The notes under the pieces are model-generated. The model was not told the origin of the DNA. It saw only the letters and a program-made list of their open reading frames with translations, and did not search any database. Below are positions 1 through 8,673 of a DNA stretch of 49,444 bases, piece after piece. The DNA comes from Fodinibacter sp038210185 (lineage in GTDB: Bacteria; Actinomycetota; Actinomycetes; Actinomycetales; Dermatophilaceae). The stretch is taken from the NCBI GenBank assembly GCA_038210185.1, contig JBBQWX010000012.1:1-49444 (forward strand), read 5' to 3'. How positions within the stretch are numbered: position 1 is the stretch's first letter; each line of letters opens with the position of its first letter. The translations under genes were made by a program, and so were the position numbers.

Positions 1-50
1 GCATGTCGATCGCGCCATCAGCGCTTGGCCTTCCTGCTTGAATTCGTGGC

Positions 51-1646
51 CTAGTGCGCGGCCACCCGCTCATGCGGCGGGGCGGCTTCCGGGTTGGCAG
101 GATCGATTCCCGTCGTTGCCTGGAAGCGAACTCGTTTGAACAGCTCGTCCGCGTCGGTCAGAGCATCACCCTTGGGCTGGCTGGCCAATGACACCCCAAC
201 CATGACGAGGAATCCGATGGGGATGGAGATCAGGCCCGGTGAGCTCAGCTTGACCAGTGAGTCCTCCGGGTTGAAGATCGGGCTGAGCAGGATGATCGTC
301 ACGGCAGCGACGAGGCCTGCAGCCATGCCCCAGGCCACACCAGCGGCCGTTGCCCTGCGCCAGTAGATGGTGAGCAGGAGCGCGGGGAGGTTGGCGGACG
401 CCGAGATCGCGATCGCCAGCGTGGCCAGGAAGGCGACGTTCTGCTTCTCCACCGCGAGTGCGATGAGCATGGCCACCAGGGCCGTCGAGAAGGTCGCGAG
501 GCGGGCCACCTTGAGCTGCCGCGAGTGATCGACGATGCCCTTGTGGAACAGCTTGCCGTAGATGTCGTGCGTGATCGCGCCGGTCGTGGCGATGACCAGG
601 CCCGACAGAGCGGCAAGGATCGTCGCGAAGGCCACCGCAGAGATGAAGGCGAGCAGGAAGTCGCCGCCCACCGTCTGGGCCAGCAAGGGCATGCCGAGGT
701 TGCCTCGGCTGTCCGCGACCTTCTTGAAGTCCTCCTGGCTGAGCAGCAGCCGCGCCCCGTAGGAGATGATGGGGAGCAAGATGAGGAACCCGGCGAAGAT
801 CCAGATCGAGGTCACCGCCGACGTGCGCGCTTCGCGTGAGCCCTTCACCGTGAGGAAGCGGACGAGCACGTGCGGCAGACCGAGCACACCCAAGGTCACG
901 CCGAAGATCAGCGAGAACTGCTCCCACTGAGCGGCGGATCCGGCACGCAGCGGCTGCAGCAGGCTCGAGCCCTCGATCGGCCCCGTCGCCTTGGTGGCGA
1001 GCGGGATCTCGCCGGCCCTGCGGAAGACGTCCATGGGGTTGAACCCGAACTTGGCGAGCACCATGAAGACCAACACGAGTCCGGCGAACAGGAGCAGGCA
1101 CGTCTTGATGATCTGGATGTACGTCGTCGCGAGCATCCCGCCGATGATGGTGTACACCGTCGTCAGCGTGAAGATGGCCAAGGCAGCCCAGAAGTAGCTG
1201 ATGCCGAAGAGCAGCTTGATGAGGACCGCAGCACCCACGAACTGGGCAACCATGTAGACGAGCGAGATGATGATCGAGGACATGGCGATCGATGCACGGA
1301 CGCCGTCTCCGCGGAAACGGGTCGCCAGCACGTCGCCCAAGGTGAAGTGGCCGAGGTTTCGCAGTGGCTCCGCGATCAGCAGCAGGGCGAGAAGGAACGC
1401 CACCGGGATGTACACGGCGTAGTAGAAGCCGTTGAACCCCAAGAGGATGATCGCGCCGGTGGTGCCAAGGAACGTCGCAGCCGAGATGAAGTCACCCGCG
1501 ATGGCGACCCCGTTGGCCCGACCGGAAATCGCGCCCTTTGCCACGAGGTGGGACTCGACGGACTTGTTGCGCTGCCCCGCCCACCAGGTGACGCCGAGCG
1601 TCGTGGCGACAAAGAGGATGAACAGAACTGATGCAGAGGTGCTCAC
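51..1646 (-). CDS. actP: cation/acetate symporter (sodium:solute symporter family)
   Basis: A 531-residue, very hydrophobic protein with about 13 predicted membrane segments. It matches the SSS family, ActP branch: an early GDFISAATFLG stretch near residues 50-62, a FNGFYYAVYIPVAF segment and an IIGGMLATTYIQ segment are typical. Members import acetate or other short monocarboxylates with a cation across the cytoplasmic membrane. Its ATG overlaps the stop of the upstream DUF485 gene by 4 bp, so the two are translationally coupled, the usual arrangement for this transporter type. The length is normal for the family and it appears intact. The exact substrate (acetate, propionate or pyruvate) cannot be read from sequence. 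Confidence 0.9.
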   Translation of the reverse strand: MSTSASVLFILFVATTLGVTWWAGQRNKSVESHLVAKGAISGRANGVAIAGDFISAATFLGTTGAIILLGFNGFYYAVYIPVAFLLALLLIAEPLRNLGHFTLGDVLATRFRGDGVRASIAMSSIIISLVYMVAQFVGAAVLIKLLFGISYFWAALAIFTLTTVYTIIGGMLATTYIQIIKTCLLLFAGLVLVFMVLAKFGFNPMDVFRRAGEIPLATKATGPIEGSSLLQPLRAGSAAQWEQFSLIFGVTLGVLGLPHVLVRFLTVKGSREARTSAVTSIWIFAGFLILLPIISYGARLLLSQEDFKKVADSRGNLGMPLLAQTVGGDFLLAFISAVAFATILAALSGLVIATTGAITHDIYGKLFHKGIVDHSRQLKVARLATFSTALVAMLIALAVEKQNVAFLATLAIAISASANLPALLLTIYWRRATAAGVAWGMAAGLVAAVTIILLSPIFNPEDSLVKLSSPGLISIPIGFLVMVGVSLASQPKGDALTDADELFKRVRFQATTGIDPANPEAAPPHERVAAH

Positions 1647-2101
1647 AGGCCCTTCTCCTTCTCGTGCTGGTGACGGAGCTCGTCGATGAGCGCCTGCCGC
1701 TGATGCTCGTCGCGAACGTCCTCATCCGCCTCGAGCGTCGCCTGGTGACTCTCCCACGCGCGCCAGTCGTCGTAGTGGGCTGCTGTCTGGTCGAGGTGCG
1801 GCGGTCGGTGCTCGCGCTCTACCTTGTCCATGGCGCTCTTGTAGATCATTGTCAAGATGACGACGAGGAAGAACAGCGCGAAGCCGTAGAGATAGGCCCA
1901 CGTCATGCCTTCGAAGACGAGGCCGTCCATGACAGGCGTGAAGTTGGTGAGGATCTGCTGGAGGAAGAACGCGCCCAGCGTGATGCTCGCGAGCGGCATC
2001 ACGACGCGCTTGCGCGCCGCGGACAACTCTTCGTAGTACCGCTGGAGGGCGGCCGCACGTTCTTCCCTGGTCAGGTGATTCGCTGCGGGTGGTTGTGCCA
2101 T
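1643..2101 (-). CDS. DUF485 membrane protein, symporter partner
   Basis: A 152-residue protein with a DUF485 core: a charged N-terminus (EERAAALQRYYEELSAARKR), then two membrane helices around residues 35-60 and 70-95, then a charged, probably cytoplasmic, coiled tail. DUF485 proteins are found beside ActP-type symporters; their molecular role is not established. Here the 3' end overlaps the symporter start by 4 bp, so it is first in a two-gene operon read leftwards. The tail after the second helix is longer than in minimal DUF485 proteins and rich in Glu, His and Lys. Confidence 0.88.
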   Translation of the reverse strand: MAQPPAANHLTREERAAALQRYYEELSAARKRVVMPLASITLGAFFLQQILTNFTPVMDGLVFEGMTWAYLYGFALFFLVVILTMIYKSAMDKVEREHRPPHLDQTAAHYDDWRAWESHQATLEADEDVRDEHQRQALIDELRHQHEKEKGL

Positions 2102-2818
2102 TCCTGGTTCCTTTCTTGGGCAAGTGAAAGCAGTTGGGCTGCCGCTCCCCGCGCTGTTGGGGATCGGACGGCACCGTCAGCCGGGTGCGGAGGGATCTCC
2201 TTTCGTCATGCGCGACGGCCTCGCAGCCCAGGCGCTCTGCCGCGGTTCGCCATGGGGCCGCACATCCTGATGCGCGTCAGGGTGTCGCTCATCGATCACC
2301 GTTGGCGACACGACCCCCGCAGGGACGGCTGACGCTCCAGCCGGTCGGGGGGGGGCATGACCTGCTCTCGACCCGTGGCGCTCGTGATGGCCAGACACAG
2401 CGAACGCGGACAGGACTGCGCCCAGGACGAGGGCGTCCGGACCGCGTTGTCTGCGGGCACCCGGTGAGGGGTTGGCGCGGCAGTAGGCCACAACACGAGG
2501 GAGCACACCGACCGTCCTCTCCGCACTTCGTTGTGCATGAGTCACCATCCGCACACTGGTGGGAGTACCATACGGCGTGCGGTCACCATACTGACTGAAC
2601 GTTCGGTTGTCGAGACCCCCGATACTCCGGGGAGCGCTGCAACTGGGCGCTCCTCTTGTGCCGCGCCCCCGCACTCCGGGCGGGTGAAGTCGGCGGGGTG
2701 GGAGAAGAGAATCACCCACGTGTCCGCGTAGTCCTGCGGAAAGGGTGTGTCCTCTGTCAGTGGCCGATCTCAGGTCACCGCTGGTGGCCAGGTGGAAGTC
2801 CCCACTCCTTGCGGTTGT
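2102..2818. other. gene-poor spacer upstream of the symporter operon
   Basis: I see no convincing coding region in these 717 bases. The reading frames that cross it lack recognisable domains and have compositions typical of shadow frames. It must hold the promoter of the DUF485/symporter operon (leftward). It contains a near-palindrome at 2594-2607 and two copies of GTCACCAT at 2541-2548 and 2582-2589, 41 bp apart. On its right it runs into insertion-sequence debris, so part of it may be what remains of a deleted gene's upstream region. Confidence 0.5.
2594..2607. promoter_or_regulatory. candidate TetR-type operator palindrome
   Basis: The sequence ACTGAACGTTCGGT is a near-perfect inverted repeat centred on GAACGTTC, resembling operators of TetR/AcrR repressors in actinobacteria. 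No tetR gene is present nearby and no intact gene starts just beside it, so this may be an orphan operator left after deletion by insertion sequences. Function is inference only. Confidence 0.3.
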
Positions 2819-2974
2819 TCAGCTCGTGGTGGGGCGCCCTCCTGTCCGCGTTCGGGCCTGGAGCATGCGGTAGGACCGGCCGCTGGTGGCCACGGTGGTG
2901 GCGTGGTGCAGGAGCCGGTCGAGCATGGACACGGCTGTGGTGCGTTCGGGTAGGAACCGCCCCAGTTCGCGGAA
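2819..2974 (-). pseudogene. IstB (IS21 family ATPase) C-terminal remnant
   Basis: On the minus strand, one frame reads FRELGRFLPERTTAVSMLDR followed by LLHHATTVATSGRSYRMLQA and ends at a TGA at 2819-2821. This is the C-terminal signature of IstB, the AAA+ helper of IS21-type transposition (the DRLLHHA...SYRM block). An in-frame TGA lies directly upstream of the first matched residue, and neither the Walker A/B part of IstB nor IstA is present. Only about 51 residues remain, so it is a dead fragment. Confidence 0.72.
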
Positions 2975-3259
2975 TCAAGGCTCGTGGTCGACGCGACCGA
3001 CCCGACCGTCTCGTCCGGGCCGTGCCGGGTGACCGGCTGTGACCGGCTGTCGCGTGGACACGGCCTGCGCGCCGGGCGCTCTCGTCGTTGGACGAAGGCA
3101 GGCCGCCCAGATGTGACCGACGTCGCTGTCGCGACCGATCCTCGCTGGGGAGGTCGCGACCCAACCAGGCCTGCCGCATCAACGCCTACCTCTGCCCACC
3201 ACCCCGTGACCACCTCACGTGCACAGACAACTTGACAACCTCCCGGGGCGACCGGATAG

Positions 3260-3707
3260 GTCCTGGTCGGCGCGGACTCCGGGTACTGCCGCCCGGGACG
3301 TCATTGCCGCCACCATCAAGGCTCGTGCGTGGTTCTCCGTGACCGCCCGGATGAACCCCGCCGTGACCTGGGCAATCGCGGCGATCGCCGAGCATGCGTG
3401 GGCGGCGATCAAGTACCCGCGGGCGGTCTTCGACGAGCAGGAGCAGCGGTGGGTCTGCGACGCGCAGGTCGCCCAGATCGACTGCACCGCGTTCACCTCC
3501 TACCCCAAGGACCAGCAGATCCCCTGCCGCCTCGTCGTGCGCCGCGTGCAACGCCTCAACAAGGCCGCGGCACGAGGTCAAGGTGAGCTGTTCGACACCT
3601 GGCGGCACCACGCGTTCGTCGCCAACTCCACAGACCGCCGAACAGTTCTGGCCTCCCTCGGGCGACTTCTCACACGAATCTCCGGCGCAGGCCTAGTTCG
3701 AAACTGA
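3260..3707 (+). pseudogene. IS1380 family transposase remnant
   Basis: The main frame, from about 3294, encodes a stretch beginning RDVIAATIKARAWFSVTARM and continuing through AIKYPRAVFDEQEQRW, TAFTSY, CRLVVRRVQRLN and ELFDTWRHHAF, the central part of IS1380-type DDE transposases. The preceding conserved block VLVGADSGYC, containing a catalytic Asp, is in a different frame at 3260-3289, showing a frameshift. After the HHAF block the family resemblance stops, so the C-terminal third including the last catalytic residue is missing. No terminal inverted repeats were found. Inactive fragment. Confidence 0.75.
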
Positions 3708-3737
3708 CCTCATCCGGGCAGGTGGCAGCAACGCGGC

Positions 3738-4108
3738 CTAGAACCCCCAGCCCCCCGTCGCCGACAGCCAGGACCGGGGGCCGCTCCCGCGGCGCTTGCA
3801 GCTGCGCAGCAGGTCAGCCCACGACTCGCTCGACTCGCGGTGACCGTCGTCGAGCGCGCTGAGCTCCTGGGTGGCCGTCGGTACCTACCCCGATGATCAC
3901 CAGCAGGCACAGCTTGTCCAGCTCGAGTCGCACCTTGAGGTGGATCCCGTCGACCAGGTGTAGATGTGGTCGCTCTCGGCCAGGGACCGCTTGTTGAACG
4001 CGACCGCCTCGTCTTGCCACTGGCTGGTGAGCCGGGTGGTCGTCGAGGCGGACAGGCCGGCAAGGAGCCGAGGAACTGGGTCAGCGCCGGCGACAAGGTG
4101 TCCTGACC
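3738..4108 (-). pseudogene. IS256/mutator family transposase remnant
   Basis: Reading leftwards, pieces of an IS256-type transposase occur in successive frames: LSPALTQFLGSL, then AGLSASTTTRLTSQWQDEA, then LVDGIHLKVRLELDKLCLLV, then ELSALDDGHRESSESWADLL, then PPVLAVGDGGLGF directly followed by TAG where the family has Trp. The order matches the family, with the first catalytic Asp in the DGIH block. At least three frameshifts and a nonsense change make it a decayed copy. N- and C-terminal parts are absent. Confidence 0.75.
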
Positions 4109-4460
4109 TGAACAGACAGGAGATCGGATGCGGAGGCGTGCTCTACCGTGCCCCGACGTCGGTCGCTCGTACCCCGTGCGTGCGGGCGCCCGTGCTGACG
4201 ACCGTTGACACCGGATGGAAGCCGGTGTTGCCGATGCCACGTGCGGCCGGCTCCGGCAGGAACGGCACCGAGATGGTGCGCTCGTCCACTCCTGCTGACC
4301 CGTGCCGGTCGTGGTGCCAGCGCGCGTCAGCGGAGGGCGTGGGTGCACTCGTGATCGGAGGTCCCCCATCACCACCGTCACGCGACGCCGACTGCGACCC
4401 GTGCCTCGAGCCATCGCCCACCGGCCCACCCGCCCGAGGAACCGTGGCATTCGAGGGCCT
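4109..4460. other. spacer downstream of the GT61 gene, no gene seen
   Basis: About 350 bases between the IS256 remnant and the stop codon of the glycosyltransferase gene. Frames that cross it have no recognisable domain. Some could be further eroded transposase sequence, but I could not match it to a family. Confidence 0.4.
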
Positions 4461-6203
4461 TCAGGCGAGCGATGCAAGGAGCAGGTCGAGGGCGGTGCCG
4501 TGGCGATCGAAGTCGAAGCTCCAGTTGGAGGTGAAGGCCTCTTGGGTCCAGCCACCCCGGGGATGGGCAGTCTCGGGAGTGCTCCAGAAGTAGTCCGTTC
4601 GACCTTGCAGGAGGGACGCGAACAGGTACTCGTTCCGAGCGGTGTAGGCCTCATGGGCCAGCACGATGAGATTGGTCAACCCTTCGGCATACATGACGTT
4701 GAACATCGCAGAACCGCCGAAACCGGCCACGACCTTCGCGTTCCGGAATGCCGTCGCCTGCTGGGCGAGCGACAGGTCTTCCGGATAGACGACGGTGAAG
4801 CCGCGACGACGGAACACCTCCTCGACCTCCGCGCCGTTTCGGCAGGTCCTGGCCAGAGAAGCCCTGCGCGACACGAAGATCCTGGACGCCTCGAATCCGG
4901 GCTCCTCGCAGAGGTTGGCGCCGATGCGTTTCCACACCTGCGCCATGCCGGGGTGGACGTAGTGGGGGAGGTTGTTGTGCCACATGGGGGTCACCCCCAC
5001 GACACTGCTCAGCCAGACCGGGCGGTGCACCTCGACCATGTCCTCCTCGTCGATCCCGTAGGCGCGGAACAGCTGGCGCTCGAGCTGCGGGTCGCGGTCC
5101 TCAGGAATGCGAACCCTCCAGATCGCCTTGAGGTCGGGGAACTGCCGCTTGGCCTCGTCCCAGCCCCACAGTCGGGACAGGACCTCGGTGGTGATGTGGC
5201 CGAAGTGCGCCGGGAAGGGCGAGTTGAGGTTGTAGTACACCCCCTCCAGACGAGTTGCAGGACGATGCTTGTCGGACAACGTGCCGAACTGGGAGGTGCT
5301 GGCAGAGACCTTCGTGTGGTCCAACCGGTCATGCAGGTGGTGCCGAAAGGTCTCGGGCAGCAGGGTGCCTTCAGTGAACACCAGCGAGTGCGTGGCCATG
5401 GCGATGCGACCGGTGTAGAGACGCATGCGCATCTCCGGGTAGTCGAGGATCGGCTCGAGTGCTCTGACTTTCGTCTGCGCCCCGTGCGACACCACCTCGG
5501 TCCGCACGTGGAGCTCGCCTGCAGGCAGCGTCGCGAGCACCCTGGACGTGGCCGACTCGTGGCGGGTGGGGAGGAGGCGATCCACCTCGTGGTCGCGGAG
5601 CTTCAGGTAGTGCCTCCCCTTCTTCTCCACCACGAGAGCAGGTCCGCGGACGGTGACCGACTCGACGGCATCCTCAGCCCATTTCTCGCCGCGACCCTGC
5701 GACACGAGTGCCAGCCTCGCGGTCAGCGGGTTCTCGCTGTCCTGGAGCGACACGTACACGCCCCTGTCGCGCAGGTGGAGGAAGAGCATGGACCAGGTGG
5801 CGTCGTGCGGGAGATCGGCTGCCCGTGAGAGATCGATGATGGCGTCGAACGGGCCGAAACGCTTGAGCTGCCAGTTGAGGTCGACGAGCGTGTCCGCCGC
5901 GATGTGCCTGGCGCCGCAGCGTTGGAGATCCGACGCCGCCCGACCCTGCGACGAGAGCACGAGGACCTGGCGTCCTCGGGGGTCACGGGCGGGTGGCTCG
6001 ACGATATGCCCCCGCAGCCGATGACGCACGGCGCGCAGGTGACGGGAGATGCCTCGTCGCCCGAGGTGCACCGGGTGTCGTCGCGGTGCACGGGCTGACT
6101 GGATCGCGTCCAGGACCGCCCTGACGTCGGCATCAGCGGCCCCGGTCGCGAGGATGGCGACATTTCCGAGACTTCTTCGGTCGAGAACCTTCCGCACACC
6201 CAC
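4461..6203 (-). CDS. glycosyltransferase family 61 (DUF563) protein
   Basis: About 580 residues from a GTG at 6203. The C-terminal half is a GT61/DUF563 domain: NLNSPFPAHFGHITTEVLSR (family HxxxE-type opening), then SRIFVSRR, then an EEVFRRRGFTVVYPEDLS block and the donor-site region VVAGFGGSAMFNVMYAEG. The N-terminal ~200 residues include a possible Rossmann-like segment (NVAILATGAADADV) and an FDAIIDLSRAADL stretch, perhaps a second, unassigned domain. The open frame extends upstream to 6743, but that part lies antisense to the neighbouring membrane gene and is not credible; starts up to about 6290 cannot be excluded. Likely a cytoplasmic enzyme adding sugars to a surface polysaccharide. 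It diverges from the DUF6541 gene. Confidence 0.82.
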   Translation of the reverse strand: MGVRKVLDRRSLGNVAILATGAADADVRAVLDAIQSARAPRRHPVHLGRRGISRHLRAVRHRLRGHIVEPPARDPRGRQVLVLSSQGRAASDLQRCGARHIAADTLVDLNWQLKRFGPFDAIIDLSRAADLPHDATWSMLFLHLRDRGVYVSLQDSENPLTARLALVSQGRGEKWAEDAVESVTVRGPALVVEKKGRHYLKLRDHEVDRLLPTRHESATSRVLATLPAGELHVRTEVVSHGAQTKVRALEPILDYPEMRMRLYTGRIAMATHSLVFTEGTLLPETFRHHLHDRLDHTKVSASTSQFGTLSDKHRPATRLEGVYYNLNSPFPAHFGHITTEVLSRLWGWDEAKRQFPDLKAIWRVRIPEDRDPQLERQLFRAYGIDEEDMVEVHRPVWLSSVVGVTPMWHNNLPHYVHPGMAQVWKRIGANLCEEPGFEASRIFVSRRASLARTCRNGAEVEEVFRRRGFTVVYPEDLSLAQQATAFRNAKVVAGFGGSAMFNVMYAEGLTNLIVLAHEAYTARNEYLFASLLQGRTDYFWSTPETAHPRGGWTQEAFTSNWSFDFDRHGTALDLLLASLA

Positions 6204-6291
6204 GAACGACAGCCTGCCACGACCTGAGCCGCCGGCTTCACCCGTCCCGGCTCGGTGCCGGTCGGGCCTGGTCAGGACGCGACTGTAGTGT
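6204..6291. promoter_or_regulatory. divergent promoter region, GT61 / DUF6541
   Basis: An 88-base gap separates two divergently oriented cell-envelope genes and should contain both promoters. I saw no clear -35/-10 pair or palindrome. Confidence 0.35.
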
Positions 6292-8289
6292 GTGCCGGTG
6301 ATTCCGGGCAGCACGTCGTGGGCTGAGGCGGTGCCCACGGTTCTCCTGGCTGCTGCCCTCCTGCTCGTCCCCGGCGCCGTGGCGGCGCGGGCCGTCGGTG
6401 CCCGCGTCCTCACGTCGCTCTCGGTCGCCCCCGCGGTCAGCACCACGATGCTGACCGGCACGGCAGTCGCCGCCGCCGGACTCGGCATCCCCTGGGGGGT
6501 TGCCCCTCTGGCGGCCGGTCTCGTCGCCGGGTGGATCTGCGCGGCGCTCGTCGGCCACGTGTTGCGTCGCCGCGGGTGGTCGGCCCGTCGAGGGGAGGCG
6601 GAGGCGGGCTCGGGAGCAGGGGGCACCCGCCTGGTTGGGTGGGCAACGGCTGGTGGTGGCGCCTTCGCCGTGGTCGCCGTGGCGGCCGTGCTCGTCCCCC
6701 TGTCCGGCACGCCGGACCACTTCCCCCAGCACCCGGACACCATCTTCCACCTCGGGACGGCCCAGTGGATGCTCGAGCACCGCGACGCCTCGGTTCTCCA
6801 CGCGTCCGGGTTCGTGTCCGCCGGGGACTCGCCGACCTACCCCGCGGCCTTCCACGTCGTCACCTCGACGACGGCGCTGCTCGGTGGCACCAATGTCGTC
6901 GTGGCCTCGTCCGCGTGCGTGCTGGTGATGGCAGCCGTCGTCTGGCCCCTCGGCATGATGCTGCTGGGTCGGGCGCTGTTCGGCTCCCGCCCCGAGGTGG
7001 CCGCGACGACCGGGGTGACCAGCGTCCTGTTCACGGCCTTCCCGTTCGCCCTGATGGGTTACGGCGTGTTGTGGCCCAACCTCTTCGGCCAGTCGCTGCT
7101 GCCGTCCACGCTGGCCCTGGCGATGGCTGCCGTCGTCCGTTTCGCCCCGCACCGGGACCCTGTCCTTCAGCCCGTTCCCGCGGCCGTGCTGTTGCTCGCG
7201 TCGCTCCCGGGGCTGACGCTGGCCCACACCAACGCGATGGTCTCGTTCCTCGGGTTCGGCTACCTGATCGTGGCGCTAGCAACCGTCCGCAGAGCCTGGA
7301 TGGTGCGGGCGAGACCCGCGCAGGCGGCCGTGCTCGTTGCGGGACTGGGCATCGCCACGGTGACTGCTGCCATCCTCGCCACAGCCCTGCGGCCCGAGTC
7401 GATGGTCCGCTCCAGACCGCTCGGCCCCGAGATGGGCACACGCGCGGCTCTCATCGACACCGTCTTCTTCGCTCCCCGTCAGGGCGTTCCCCTCATCCTG
7501 CTGTCGGCCGTCGTGGCGCTCGGTGCGGCAGCCCTCGTGCGCCGGCACCGTGGCGCCGGCTGGGTGGTGGCCGGACTCGCCTTGTACGGGGGCCTGTTCT
7601 TCCTGAACATCGCGGTCGACACGGCGAGTGTCCGTGACCTGACGTGGCCCTGGTACAACGACCCGGTGCGACTGGCAGCCAACAGCGTCCTGCCGTCGGC
7701 CCTCTGCGCCTCGGCGGGCCTGCTCGCCCTCGGGGCGATGGCGGCGCATCCTCTCGGGAGCCGGCGTTGGGCACCGGTTGCGACCACAGGCGTCGTCCTG
7801 GCCGCCCTCGTCCTCGGGACGCAGGCCTATGTGGGCCCGCATCGCGACTTCATCGATGGCTACTTCGCCCCGTCCCCGTCCCGGTCGTGGGCGAGTGACG
7901 AGGAACTGCTCGCGCTGAACCGCCTGGCCCGGCACATCCCACCGGGAGCGGTGACGGCCGCGAACCCGTGGAACGGCGCCACGTATCTCTACGTCACGAG
8001 CGGACGGCGCCTGCTGGTGCCCACCGAGAAGAGCCTCACTCCGGGGGACCGCACCCTGCTCGCGGCCCAGCTGGACCGGGCCGGCACCTCCACCGACGTC
8101 TGCGACGCGGCACGACGGCAGCGGGTGGAGTATGCGATCACCGGGGGGGAACCGTTCTCCTCGGCGGGAGCGGGACGACTGGCGCAGTACCGCGGAATCG
8201 ACCAGGTGGGTGAGTCGCCGGCCTTCGACCTCGTCGCCGAGGAAGGTCCGTACCGCCTGTACGCCATGGTTCAGTGTGCTGTCGGCTGA
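6292..8289 (+). CDS. DUF6541 polytopic membrane protein (GT-C-like)
   Basis: A 665-residue protein with many membrane helices from residue 12 onward and a C-terminal soluble stretch after about residue 540. The block HFPQHPDTIFHLGTAQWMLE resembles the first loop of lipid-linked-sugar GT-C enzymes, where acidic residues act in catalysis, and MGYGVLWPNLFGQSLLPSTL is typical of the actinobacterial DUF6541 family. GTG start at 6292; a second in-frame GTG at 6298 is an alternative. The substrate is unknown. With the divergent GT61 enzyme it suggests a small surface-glycan locus. Confidence 0.78.
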   Translation: MPVIPGSTSWAEAVPTVLLAAALLLVPGAVAARAVGARVLTSLSVAPAVSTTMLTGTAVAAAGLGIPWGVAPLAAGLVAGWICAALVGHVLRRRGWSARRGEAEAGSGAGGTRLVGWATAGGGAFAVVAVAAVLVPLSGTPDHFPQHPDTIFHLGTAQWMLEHRDASVLHASGFVSAGDSPTYPAAFHVVTSTTALLGGTNVVVASSACVLVMAAVVWPLGMMLLGRALFGSRPEVAATTGVTSVLFTAFPFALMGYGVLWPNLFGQSLLPSTLALAMAAVVRFAPHRDPVLQPVPAAVLLLASLPGLTLAHTNAMVSFLGFGYLIVALATVRRAWMVRARPAQAAVLVAGLGIATVTAAILATALRPESMVRSRPLGPEMGTRAALIDTVFFAPRQGVPLILLSAVVALGAAALVRRHRGAGWVVAGLALYGGLFFLNIAVDTASVRDLTWPWYNDPVRLAANSVLPSALCASAGLLALGAMAAHPLGSRRWAPVATTGVVLAALVLGTQAYVGPHRDFIDGYFAPSPSRSWASDEELLALNRLARHIPPGAVTAANPWNGATYLYVTSGRRLLVPTEKSLTPGDRTLLAAQLDRAGTSTDVCDAARRQRVEYAITGGEPFSSAGAGRLAQYRGIDQVGESPAFDLVAEEGPYRLYAMVQCAVG

Positions 8290-8673
8290 AGGGCACGCGG
8301 CAGGTGCGGCGACCCGCCGAGCCCTGCCGCCGGCGAGCATCCCGGCGGGTGGTCGACGCAGAGCACGACGCGGCCCACAGCCCGGAAGTGGTTGTGATCG
8401 CGGCGATTCCTGCGCGGTGACCCGCGTCGAACCACAGCTCGAGAGCGGTCCGGCATTCGGCGAGACCGCACGACGACAGCTGGGCTCAGGCACTGACGTC
8501 CGGCGTTCTCGAGCGCAGGAGCACCCCGCCACGGGTGGTTGCCCACCCCGCAGCGCGGGGGGTCGCTCGCCGGGCGCGCCAAGGTGCGACGGCGACATCG
8601 GATGTCACCGCGGACGGCGGCCCGCGACGGCGGGGACGAACCATCGTGCCGACCTCCACCGTCAGCGGTCTTT
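8290..8673. other. convergent intergenic region with a possible terminator
   Basis: This 384-base stretch lies between two convergent genes. It has no convincing open reading frame. A GC-rich inverted repeat, CCGCCGG at 8327-8333 and CCGGCGG at 8342-8348, may serve as a terminator for the DUF6541 gene. Nothing else recognised. Confidence 0.45.

Noticed and set aside
2177..2719. Minus-strand 180-codon frame upstream of the symporter operon
   Set aside because: No domain, unusual composition and no ribosome site; two other frames of similar length overlap it.
4302..5828. Plus-strand frame of about 500 codons opposite the GT61 gene
   Set aside because: Antisense shadow of a gene with clear DUF563 motifs.
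6204..6743. N-terminal extension of the GT61 frame
   Set aside because: Lies antisense to the start of the DUF6541 gene and is low-complexity Arg/Ala/Pro; a GTG at 6203 gives a sensible protein.
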